64,000 nucleotides of DNA from Agrobacterium larrymoorei (GTDB lineage Bacteria > Pseudomonadota > Alphaproteobacteria > Rhizobiales > Rhizobiaceae). A model generated the notes under the pieces. It was given only the letters and a program-made list of their open reading frames with translations, searched no databases and had not been told where the DNA came from. Below are positions 18,059-25,192 of this stretch, piece by piece. The DNA is taken from contig NZ_CP039691.1 of NCBI RefSeq assembly GCF_005145045.1, forward strand, positions 1,066,001 to 1,130,000, written 5' to 3'. Every line of letters starts with the position of its first letter. Positions within the stretch are counted from its first letter, which is position 1. The translations under genes were made by a program, and so were the position numbers.

Positions 18059-20146
18059 TTAAGCCGCGCGGCTATAGCCGTTGCGCTGGCTTTGGCCGTG
18101 GGCCAACTTGAACTGAGAAATCAGCGCGTTCAAGGCCGCAGCTTCCGATGCAAGGCCGTGGCTTGCGGCGGTCTGCTCTTCCACCATGGCGGCATTCTGC
18201 TGCGTGCCTTGGTCGATGGTGTTGATCGCGGTGTTGATTTCCTGGAGGCCGGTCGATTGTTCGCGAGAGGCAAGCACGATGGCGTCGATGTGCTTGTTGA
18301 TCTCCTGAACTTCGGTAACGATGGTGTCGAGCGCCTTGCCAGCATTGCCGACAAGCGTGACACCGGCTTCTACCTGTGTTGTAGAGGCGCTGATCAAGGT
18401 CTTGATTTCCTTGGCCGCATTGGCGGAACGCTGTGCCAGTTCGCGCACTTCCTGAGCAACCACGGCAAAGCCCTTGCCAGCTTCGCCCGCACGGGCGGCT
18501 TCCACGCCTGCATTCAGTGCAAGCAGGTTGGTCTGGAAGGCAATCTCATCGATGACGCCGATGATCTTGGAAATCTCGGTCGATGAGTTTTCGATGCCTT
18601 CCATGGCCTTGACCGCATCACCGACGACGACGCCCGACTGTTCGGCATTGGCGCGAGCGCGCTCCACGAGGCGACCGACTTCTTCGGCGCGCTTGGCCGA
18701 GTCCTTCACGGTCGTCGTGATCTCTTCCAGCGCGGCTGCCGTTTCTTCGACGGATGCTGCCTGCTGTTCGGTGCGCTTGGCGAGGTCATCCGCAGAATGG
18801 CGGATTTCGCTCGCACCCGCATCGATGGCCTTGGCATTGTGGCCGACATTGACGAGGGCCGCATTCAGCTTGGCGATCGAGTCGTTGAAGTCGCTGCGCA
18901 GGCGATCGATGCGCGCCACGAATGGCGTATTGATGCGATAGTTCAGGTCGCCATCCGAGAGATGGGCGAGACCTTCCGCAAGGGCGTCCACGGCAAACTG
19001 GATATCTGCGCTGTCCTTTGCAGAATGGCGCTCACGCTCGGCGCGCTCCTCTTCCGTCAGCGTACGGTTGCGCTCGGCATCGCCTTCAAGGCGCTGACGT
19101 TCCAGCGCGTTGGTGCGGAACACGGCGACGGCGCTTGCCATCAAGCCGATCTGGTCGGTGCGCTCCTGACCGGGAATGGCGACATCGAGATTGCCCGCGG
19201 CGAGCTGCTCCATGGCAGACGTCATCTGCGTGACCGGCTTGATGACCATGCGGCTCAAGAGGAAGATCAGGAAGCCGATCATGCCTGCGACGGCCAGGAC
19301 CGTGGCGATAATGGCGGCGATGCGGAATTCGGAGACCGATGCGTAGGCCGCCTTGCTGTCCACCACGAAGCCCAGATGCCAGTCCACGGAGGGCAGGCCC
19401 TTGACCGGGATGAAGCTGATGATCTTATCCACACCGTTTAGCTGCGTGTGGCTGAGCGCGGTGCTGATCTTTGGCGTATCGGTGGGGAAGAGGTCGGTCA
19501 GAGCCTTGGAGACAATCGCTGCATCCGGGTGGATAAGGATTTTGCCTTCCTTGCTGACGAGGAATGCGTAACCGTCCGGACCAGCATCGATTTCATTGAT
19601 CATGGCAACGAGGCTGGTCAGGGTGAAATCGCTTGCGGCAACGCCTGCAAGCTTGCCATCGCGCTTCACCGGAATGGCGGCGCTGATGACCAACTTGTTG
19701 GTGGAGGCATCGATATAGGGTTCGGTGAGGATAGGGGCGTTGGCCTGCACGGCGGCCTTGTACCATGGGCGCTGGCGCGGGTCGTAACCATCGCGCATCT
19801 TTTCACGCGGCCAGTTGGTGAAGACGCCGGCTTCATCGCCGAAATAGGTGGATTTGAATTCGCGCGTCAGGACGTCGTTTTCCAGAGCCTTGTCGAGCGT
19901 AACCTGATCGGCACTCTTGGTCAGCGCGGAAGCGACCATTTCGGTCATGGTCACGCGGCCATTCAGCCAATTGGCGATGCTGAGCGATGCTTCCTTGCCC
20001 GTGGCATCGATCTTGTCTGAAACGAAACTGCTGGCGGCGTTGCGTTGAAGGCTGTCGATGTAAACGGAGAAGCCTGCAAATGCCGCGACGACGACGCAGG
20101 ATGCCGAGATGACGATCTTCGTCATCAGGTTGGATTTCGTGGCCAA
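18059..20146 (-). CDS. methyl-accepting chemotaxis protein with dCache sensor
   Basis: A 695-residue transmembrane chemoreceptor. TM1 (about 9-29) and TM2 (about 277-300, ending [12 protein letters not shown]) bracket a periplasmic double Cache domain, recognised by [16 protein letters not shown] and VVSKALTD-type segments. Two HAMP-like stretches follow, then the cytoplasmic coiled coil with hairpin tip [20 protein letters not shown] near residue 530. There is no CheR/CheB docking pentapeptide at the C-terminus (ends RNGYSRAA). The frame starts with TTG at 20146, supported by GAGGA eight bases upstream; the first ATG, seven codons later, lacks such a site. Ligands of this kind of dCache are often amino acids, but none is shown here. 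Confidence 0.92.
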   Translation of the reverse strand: MATKSNLMTKIVISASCVVVAAFAGFSVYIDSLQRNAASSFVSDKIDATGKEASLSIANWLNGRVTMTEMVASALTKSADQVTLDKALENDVLTREFKSTYFGDEAGVFTNWPREKMRDGYDPRQRPWYKAAVQANAPILTEPYIDASTNKLVISAAIPVKRDGKLAGVAASDFTLTSLVAMINEIDAGPDGYAFLVSKEGKILIHPDAAIVSKALTDLFPTDTPKISTALSHTQLNGVDKIISFIPVKGLPSVDWHLGFVVDSKAAYASVSEFRIAAIIATVLAVAGMIGFLIFLLSRMVIKPVTQMTSAMEQLAAGNLDVAIPGQERTDQIGLMASAVAVFRTNALERQRLEGDAERNRTLTEEERAERERHSAKDSADIQFAVDALAEGLAHLSDGDLNYRINTPFVARIDRLRSDFNDSIAKLNAALVNVGHNAKAIDAGASEIRHSADDLAKRTEQQAASVEETAAALEEITTTVKDSAKRAEEVGRLVERARANAEQSGVVVGDAVKAMEGIENSSTEISKIIGVIDEIAFQTNLLALNAGVEAARAGEAGKGFAVVAQEVRELAQRSANAAKEIKTLISASTTQVEAGVTLVGNAGKALDTIVTEVQEINKHIDAIVLASREQSTGLQEINTAINTIDQGTQQNAAMVEEQTAASHGLASEAAALNALISQFKLAHGQSQRNGYSRAA

Positions 20147-20466
20147 GATATTGGTCCTCGGATTGCCCGGCTCCTAACCGGATGTGTTCGAAACATGCCA
20201 CTCGGCTTATGCGGCGTGCTTCATGCACCCGAGAAATTGTCTATTATCAACTGCCAATGTCTATTTTATAACGGTAAAAAGAAGCTTAAATGCATGTTTT
20301 ATAAAATACTTTTATTAAGTCTCTGCTTTTCTTCACGTAACGGAAACGGGTGGCTTAATTTGAGGCGACGTGCCTTTTTCTTGCGCGGGGACTGCAAATA
20401 TTTTATTCAGTTGGTCAACCGCTTCCGATGTCCCTCTGGAGGCGGTTTTTATTTTGAGGTGAGATC
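20147..20466. promoter_or_regulatory. divergent regulatory region between the MCP and MATE genes
   Basis: This 320-base AT-rich gap holds the promoter of the MCP gene and, on the plus strand, a plausible promoter TTGTCT (20237-20242), 17 bases, TCTATT (20260-20265). That would give the MATE gene a leader of nearly 200 bases ending in the terminator-like hairpin at 20417-20455. No known riboswitch was recognised. Confidence 0.4.
20417..20455 (+). terminator. terminator-like hairpin in the MATE leader
   Basis: Stem AACCGCTTCC (20417-20426) pairs with GGAGGCGGTT (20438-20447) over ten positions with a single T-G wobble. It is followed at once by TTTATTTT, giving a classical intrinsic terminator. 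It ends only about 11 bases before the MATE start codon, leaving the GAGGTGAG ribosome binding site just outside. It is either the end of a short upstream transcript or an attenuator. Confidence 0.7.
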
Positions 20467-21894
20467 ATGTCTTCGTCGGCAGCTGTCGGGAACGTGTCGC
20501 AGGGCGGCAGTTCATGGGCCGCGCATTTTCGAGCAACGCTTGCGCTTGGTATTCCGCTGATCGGTGCGCAATTGGCGCAACTGGGTATCCACACCACCGA
20601 TATGATTATTGTCGGGCAGCTTGGCGCGGAAAAGCTCGCGGCGATGGTGCTGGCAGGGCAGTTTTATTTCGTCGTCTTCATTTTCGGCACCGGCTTTTCT
20701 GTGGCTGTCGTGCCGATGGTCGCCAATGCCTATGGGCAGGGGGATGCCACTTCCGCGCGGCGTGCGCTGCGCATGGGCATGTGGGTCGCCATTGCCTATT
20801 GGCTTTTGACGCTTGGTCTCTTCTTCAATGCGGAGCGCATTCTCCTTAAGCTCGGGCAGAACCCGAATGTCGCGAAGCTGACCGGCGATTATCTCGCTAT
20901 TTCCCAACTGGGCCTTCTTCCGGCCTCGCTATTTTACGTCATGCGCGGGCTGGTCAGCGCCATCGGTCGCGCTGGTGTCATCCTGTATGCCACGATTGCC
21001 ATGCTGCTGCTTAACGGCTTTCTTGCCTATGCGCTCGTGCTCGGACATTTCGGCTTTCCCGCACTTGGAATGCAAGGCGCAGCGATTGCCGCCGTGATCG
21101 TCAACCTTTTCAGCCTCGTCTTCATCGTCGTCTATATTCAGACGCGTGAAGAGACACGCCGTTATGAGCTTTTCGTTCGCTTCTGGAAACCGGATTGGCA
21201 TGCACTGCTCGAAGTGCTGCGGCTCGGCTTCCCGATCAGCATTACGATCCTTGCCGAAACCATGCTGTTTTCCGCAGCCTCCATCCTCATGGGCCAGATC
21301 GGCACTATCGAGCTTGCTGCTCACGGTATTGCGCTTCAGCTGGCCTCGATTGCCTTCATGATCCCGCTCGGGCTTTCGCAGGCTGCGACCGTCCGCATCG
21401 GTGTGGCGCATGGGCGGGGTGATTATACCAATCTCGTTCGCGCTGCGATTACCGTCTATGGCGTCGCCTGCGTGATTGCGCTCAGCGGCGGCATTCTCTT
21501 TGCTATTGCGCCGGAGTTTCTGGCGAAATGGTTTCTGGATGCCCGCCTGCCGGAAGCGCCGGAAGTGTTGGCCTATGCCAGCACGCTGGTCGTCATTGCC
21601 GGTGTGTTTCAGCTGGTCGATGGCATTCAGGCCGTGGCAGCGGGTCTTCTGCGTGGTTTGAAAGATGCGCGCATTCCCGCCATGTTGGCGCTGATTTCCT
21701 ATTGGCCAATCGGCTTCACGCTGGCCTGGATCACGGCGTTCCCGCTTGGCTTTGGTGGTCAAGGCGTGTGGTTCGGCTTCGTGGTCGGTTTGACGGCGGC
21801 GTCGATACTGCTTTCGGTGCGGTTCTATCTGCTGGTGAAACGAGAGATGAGGCTATCTCATCAAAACCCCTCACTTGCAATTTCTAACACTTAG
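20467..21894 (+). CDS. MATE family multidrug/toxin efflux transporter (NorM-like)
   Basis: A 475-residue transporter with about 12 TM helices in two homologous halves. Family features include LGIPLIGAQLAQLGIHTTDMIIVGQLG at the start (split here: LGIPLIGAQLAQ, then TTDMIIVGQLG), GQGDATSARRALR after TM2, PALGMQGAAIA near residue 200, and AAHGIALQLASIAFMIPLGLSQAATVRIG in the second half. It exports cationic compounds with Na+ or H+. A GAGGTGAG ribosome binding site precedes the ATG. The last residues (NPSLAISNT) and the stop codon come from a palindromic repeat that starts inside the gene, so the C-terminal tail is probably not native to the family. Confidence 0.92.
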   Translation: MSSSAAVGNVSQGGSSWAAHFRATLALGIPLIGAQLAQLGIHTTDMIIVGQLGAEKLAAMVLAGQFYFVVFIFGTGFSVAVVPMVANAYGQGDATSARRALRMGMWVAIAYWLLTLGLFFNAERILLKLGQNPNVAKLTGDYLAISQLGLLPASLFYVMRGLVSAIGRAGVILYATIAMLLLNGFLAYALVLGHFGFPALGMQGAAIAAVIVNLFSLVFIVVYIQTREETRRYELFVRFWKPDWHALLEVLRLGFPISITILAETMLFSAASILMGQIGTIELAAHGIALQLASIAFMIPLGLSQAATVRIGVAHGRGDYTNLVRAAITVYGVACVIALSGGILFAIAPEFLAKWFLDARLPEAPEVLAYASTLVVIAGVFQLVDGIQAVAAGLLRGLKDARIPAMLALISYWPIGFTLAWITAFPLGFGGQGVWFGFVVGLTAASILLSVRFYLLVKREMRLSHQNPSLAISNT

Positions 21895-22083
21895 CTGAAG
21901 CTAAGATGTTGAAATTGCTTTCTCTCCCGCAGGGGGAGAGACAACGCGCCGCACCGCTTCAATGCTTTTCCACATTTAAGGGTATGAGGGGCGGTGCCGC
22001 GCGCTACCTCTACCCTTGTGGGAGAGGAAGAAAAATCATGATCTTAGCGCAAGCTAAGTCATAGATTTCTCAGGTGAGGGGTT
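21865..22083. repeat. mosaic palindromic repeat overlapping the 3' end of the MATE gene
   Basis: The element is bounded by AACCCCTCAC (21865-21874) and its inverse GTGAGGGGTT (22074-22083). Inside are CTTAGCtgaaGCTAAG (21890-21905), CTCTCCCgcaGGGGGAGAG, a TACCCTTGTGGGA-type hairpin near 22012, and CTTAGCgcaaGCTAAG near 22042. Both ends therefore carry matching hairpins. It looks like a composite miniature element. Confidence 0.75.
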
Positions 22084-22125
22084 AAAACCACGAGCGCGGT
22101 CATCGAAGAAAGAATTGCAAAACGA

Positions 22126-22151
22126 AATGGCCCGCTGAAAAGCGGGCCATT
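22126..22151 (-). terminator. rho-independent terminator of carA
   Basis: Perfect 11-base stem AATGGCCCGCT / AGCGGGCCATT with a four-base loop, 27 bases beyond the carA stop on the minus strand, followed by TCGTTTTG. Confidence 0.85.
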
Positions 22152-22177
22152 CATTATCTGGAAATGCTTGAATCTTA

Positions 22178-23383
22178 TCAGCGCTCTGCAAGCGCCGGTT
22201 CGCCCTTCTTCTCACGCAGCAGGTTCACGAACCGGCGGAAGAGGTAGTGGCTGTCCTGCGGGCCGGGCGAAGCTTCCGGGTGGTGCTGGACCGAGAAGAC
22301 CGGCTTGCCGGTGATGCGCAGGCCGCAATTGGTGCCATCGAACAGCGAAGTGTGAGTCTCTTCAACGCCTTCCGGCAGAGACTTGGCATCCACTGCGAAG
22401 CCGTGGTTCATGGAAACGATTTCCACCTTGCCGGTGGTGAAGTCCTTCACCGGATGGTTCGCGCCATGGTGGCCCTGATGCATCTTTTCGGTCTTGGCGC
22501 CAACGGCGAGGCCGAGCATCTGGTGGCCGAGGCAGATGCCGAAGACCGGCAGGTCGGTCTTGATGAGGTTCTGGATGACCGGCACGGCATATTCACCCGT
22601 CGCGGCTGGGTCTCCCGGACCATTGGAGAGGAAAACGCCATCCGGCTTCAGCGCTATGATGTCTTCCGCAGAGGTCTGAGCCGGAACGACCGTGACCTTG
22701 CAATCAAGACCCGCAAACAGGCGCAGGATGTTGCGCTTCACGCCGAAATCGACGCAGACGACGTGGTACTTCGCGTCCTTTTCACCCAGCGTGCCGTAGC
22801 CCTTGTTCCACTCCCAAGGCGTTTCGTTCCAGACGGAAGATTGGCCGGAGGTTGCTTCGATGGCGAGGTCCAGACCAACGAGGCCGCTCCAGGCCTTGGC
22901 TTCTGCCTTCAGCGCGTCGATGTCGAAAACGCCGTTCGGGTCATGCGCGATCACTGCGTTCGGCGCGCCGTTCTCGCGGATCCATGCGGTCAGCGCGCGG
23001 GTGTCGATGCCGCAGAGGCCGATGATGCCGCGGCTCTTCAGCCATGCATCCAGATGCTTGGCGGCGCGGTAGTTGGATGGCTCGGTAATGTCGGCCTTGA
23101 AGATGACGCCGACTGCGCCGCGGCGAGCCGCAGGTGTCAGGTCTTCGATGTCTTCATCATTGGTGCCGATATTGCCGATATGCGGGAAGGTGAAGGTAAC
23201 GATCTGGCCGAGATAGGACGGGTCGGTGAGGATTTCCTCGTAACCGGTCAGCGCCGTGTTGAAGCAGACTTCCGCCTGAACCTTGCCGGTTGCGCCGATG
23301 CCGGTTCCCTCGATCACGGTGCCATCTGCAAGAACGAGCATGGCGGTCGGTTTGCGTGTTGTCCAGGGAGCTGTCTCGGTCAT
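22178..23383 (-). CDS. carA: carbamoyl-phosphate synthase small subunit
   Basis: CarA hydrolyses glutamine and passes ammonia to CarB. Of its 401 residues, the N-terminal CPSase domain begins AMLVLADGTVIEGTGIG and contains TGYEEILTDPSYLGQIV and HIGNIGTNDEDIE. The class I amidotransferase domain has the nucleophile in GICLGHQMLGLA near residue 290 and the His of QHHPEASPGP near 375. The start at 23383 gives MTETAPW with GGGA upstream; an upstream in-frame ATG at 23443 would add 20 residues of unlikely sequence. It is transcribed divergently from the YqeY gene and separated from carB by 7 kb. Confidence 0.96.
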   Translation of the reverse strand: MTETAPWTTRKPTAMLVLADGTVIEGTGIGATGKVQAEVCFNTALTGYEEILTDPSYLGQIVTFTFPHIGNIGTNDEDIEDLTPAARRGAVGVIFKADITEPSNYRAAKHLDAWLKSRGIIGLCGIDTRALTAWIRENGAPNAVIAHDPNGVFDIDALKAEAKAWSGLVGLDLAIEATSGQSSVWNETPWEWNKGYGTLGEKDAKYHVVCVDFGVKRNILRLFAGLDCKVTVVPAQTSAEDIIALKPDGVFLSNGPGDPAATGEYAVPVIQNLIKTDLPVFGICLGHQMLGLAVGAKTEKMHQGHHGANHPVKDFTTGKVEIVSMNHGFAVDAKSLPEGVEETHTSLFDGTNCGLRITGKPVFSVQHHPEASPGPQDSHYLFRRFVNLLREKKGEPALAER

Positions 23384-23707
23384 CTCGTTTCCCGTTTCTG
23401 CCGGTTCGGCCCGCCTCTTGAAAGGCAGGATGAAAGCGGTCATGTTTTCTCGCGGATAAGGGCGCGCGAAAGCCTTCGCGTCGTAACCTTCGTTAAAATC
23501 CTGTGCAGGCGCCGGAAAATAACGAAAGCGGCTTTCGGGGTCAACCGCGAGGCGGCGGATTCCCCGGAATTAAAGCCATTTGAGATCAAGGGCTTATGCA
23601 AATAGTTTGCCGATTGCCGCCCGCTCGTTTATGTCGGCGGCACATTATGACGAAAAGCCATCTGCGGAAAATGAGCCGTGGTCCAAGGCTTTTCCAAGGA
23701 GAACGAC
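23384..23707. promoter_or_regulatory. divergent intergenic region of carA and the YqeY-type gene
   Basis: This 324-base gap should hold the carA and yqeY promoters. No gene, repeat or attenuator was recognised; I looked for a pyrimidine- or arginine-type leader hairpin and saw none. The right end carries AAGGAG seven bases before the YqeY start. Confidence 0.4.
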
Positions 23708-24160
23708 ATGATCCGCGATACATTCTCGACCGCACTCAAAGACGCCATGAAGGCCAAGGACACCCTTCGCCTTTCGACCATCCGTCTCGTTCAGACGGCG
23801 ATCAAGGATCGCGACATCGCCAATCGCGGCGTTGGCAAGGAGCCGGTGTCGGATGAGGAGATTCTCCAGATTCTCGCCAAGATGATCAAGCAGCGCGAAG
23901 AATCCGCCAGCATTTACGACAAGGCCGGGCGCGATGAGCTTGCGAAGCAGGAACGCGATGAAATCGCGATCATCAAGTCTTTCATGCCGGAAGAAATTCC
24001 CGAAGGCGAAGTGCGGGGCATCATCGAGGGCGTGATCGCCGAAACCGGCGCAGAAGGCTTGCGCGACATGGGCAAGGTGATGGCGGTTCTGAAAGAGCGT
24101 TACCCCGGTCGGATCGATTTCGGCAAGGCATCGGGGCAGATCAAGGAATTGTTGAAGTAA
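23708..24160 (+). CDS. GatB/YqeY domain protein
   Basis: A 150-residue helical protein of the YqeY family, related to the tail domain of the GatB subunit of tRNA amidotransferase. It begins MIRDTFSTALKDAMKAKDTLRLSTIR and includes the family segments VSDEEILQILAKMIKQREESA and MPEEIPEGE. AAGGAGAACGAC upstream fixes this start over the ATG ten codons earlier. The family may help charged-tRNA quality control, but the role is not proven. It is monocistronic and ends in a strong terminator. Confidence 0.92.
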   Translation: MIRDTFSTALKDAMKAKDTLRLSTIRLVQTAIKDRDIANRGVGKEPVSDEEILQILAKMIKQREESASIYDKAGRDELAKQERDEIAIIKSFMPEEIPEGEVRGIIEGVIAETGAEGLRDMGKVMAVLKERYPGRIDFGKASGQIKELLK

Positions 24161-24176
24161 GCTTCAGTACAAATAA

Positions 24177-24213
24177 GAAAGGCAGGGCATATGTGGGTGC
24201 CCTGCCTTTCTTT
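24177..24213 (+). terminator. rho-independent terminator of the YqeY gene
   Basis: Perfect 12-base stem GAAAGGCAGGGC (24177-24188) with GCCCTGCCTTTC (24199-24210), then TTT. Confidence 0.88.
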
Positions 24214-24214
24214 G

Positions 24215-24289
24215 ACTGGAAGGTGCGCCTGCGGAGGGCGCTGACTTATCGAGCTTAGCGGTGGGGGGATATCGCCCGGGCCTTCCAGT
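24215..24289. other. self-complementary stretch, possible structured RNA
   Basis: ACTGGAAGG (24215-24223) pairs perfectly with CCTTCCAGT (24281-24289). Inside it GCGCC (24225-24229) pairs with GGCGC (24237-24241), and GGGGGATATCGCCC around 24263-24276 can form a third arm. This gives a plausible three-way junction of 75 nucleotides on either strand. It lies between the yqeY terminator and the end of brnA. I matched it to no RNA family I know. Confidence 0.35.
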
Positions 24290-24420
24290 GTTACTCTGTA
24301 CGCTCGACATCATGTCGATGATCAGAGAGTAGACCCGGTTTAGCCCTTCTTCAAATTACAAATAGGTAATTTTGAACCCTTGCGCATCGGCGCAATTTTG
24401 CCCGAACCGTGCACAGTATC

Positions 24421-24750
24421 CTACCGGTTACGGCTCTTCTGCTCCTGCACATAATGCCGCAATATCGCGTTCATCCGCGTCTGATATCCCTTGCCGGTGG
24501 ATTTGAAGAAATCGATGACCTCTTCATCCAGCCGGATGGAGATGGACTTCTTCGTGACGGGCATCACGACCACGGCCTTGGACCAATCCACATCGATCCA
24601 CTCCGCCCAGTCGGGGTCGTCGCGCATCTGTCGCTCGATATCCTCGTCCGTCATCGCATCGACGCGGGCCCAGTCGGTTTTATCCTCTCCGTCGGCGATC
24701 TTCTTTCGAATGTCATCCAGCGAGTAGCTGACGATATTTTTCTCGCTCAT
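24421..24750 (-). CDS. brnA: BrnA-type antitoxin (ribbon-helix-helix)
   Basis: A 109-residue antitoxin. The C-terminal part (KKSISIRLDEEVIDFFKSTG near residues 67-86, then GYQTRMNAILRHYV) is the ribbon-helix-helix DNA-binding fold of BrnA/DUF4415. The charged N-terminal part binds toxin. In the known family BrnA neutralises BrnT and the complex represses its own promoter. It starts inside the 3' end of brnT (38-base overlap), so the toxin comes first, which is the usual BrnTA order. Confidence 0.88.
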   Translation of the reverse strand: MSEKNIVSYSLDDIRKKIADGEDKTDWARVDAMTDEDIERQMRDDPDWAEWIDVDWSKAVVVMPVTKKSISIRLDEEVIDFFKSTGKGYQTRMNAILRHYVQEQKSRNR

Positions 24751-25006
24751 TTTTCCGCGCTGCCCTTGCTGATATGATGCGGCAAATTTCGTCTCGCATC
24801 GTGTAGACGACGGCAATCAGGCGATCCGTTTCGGGGCATATTGCCAGAATGCGGCATTCGCCATTCTGATCGGAACGCCGCTCTACGTGGGTTCCCGAAA
24901 GCGCTCTGGCCGCGACTAGAAAGTCTATGCCATGCTTTTCGACATTGATCTGCCTCTTGTTCTCATCCCAATCGAATGATGAGAATTCTCTTTTCACAAC
25001 ATACAT
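24713..25006 (-). CDS. brnT: BrnT-type ribonuclease toxin
   Basis: A 97-residue toxin of the BrnT/DUF497 family, a RelE-like RNase fold that inhibits translation. It shows FDWDENKRQINVEKHGIDF near residues 10-28, followed by the central ARALSGTHVERRS and the C-terminal CRIISARAARKNEREKY, the conserved Arg-rich end. The start is taken as MYVVKREF at 25006, since the longer frame (to 25054) adds residues not seen in the family. It overlaps brnA. The repressor site probably lies directly upstream, at about 25054-25076. Confidence 0.88.
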   Translation of the reverse strand: MYVVKREFSSFDWDENKRQINVEKHGIDFLVAARALSGTHVERRSDQNGECRILAICPETDRLIAVVYTMRDEICRIISARAARKNEREKYRQLLAG

Positions 25007-25053
25007 GAGCAACCCGAAACAATAAGAGCTTCCAAGGCACTCATGCGCCGTCA

Positions 25054-25076
25054 CTGTATATTCATCTGTATATACA
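25054..25076 (-). promoter_or_regulatory. candidate operator of the brnTA operon
   Basis: A direct repeat CTGTATAT (25054-25061 and 25066-25073) ends in the perfect palindrome TGTATATACA (25067-25076). The site is 48 bases upstream of the brnT start. Ribbon-helix-helix repressors often bind such repeats, and BrnTA operons are autoregulated. Confidence 0.5.
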
Positions 25077-25124
25077 AAATGTCAATATGGTGCTGTGAAT
25101 AACGGGCAAGATCGACATCCGGTC

Positions 25125-25154
25125 TTGGTATTTCCGCCTTGACGGTCTTATATA
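25125..25154 (+). promoter_or_regulatory. possible dnaG promoter
   Basis: TTGGTA (25125-25130), 18 bases, TATATA (25149-25154), with the dnaG start 39 bases further. This is a weak match to a rhizobial sigma-70 promoter, offered as inference only. Confidence 0.3.
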
Positions 25155-25192
25155 GAAGACTGCCGATCAGCCGGCTTAGATTTCAGGTTACA

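Noticed and set aside
22247..23605. A 452-codon plus-strand frame over carA
   Set aside because: Shadow of carA, as judged by the amidotransferase and CPSase motifs on the minus strand.
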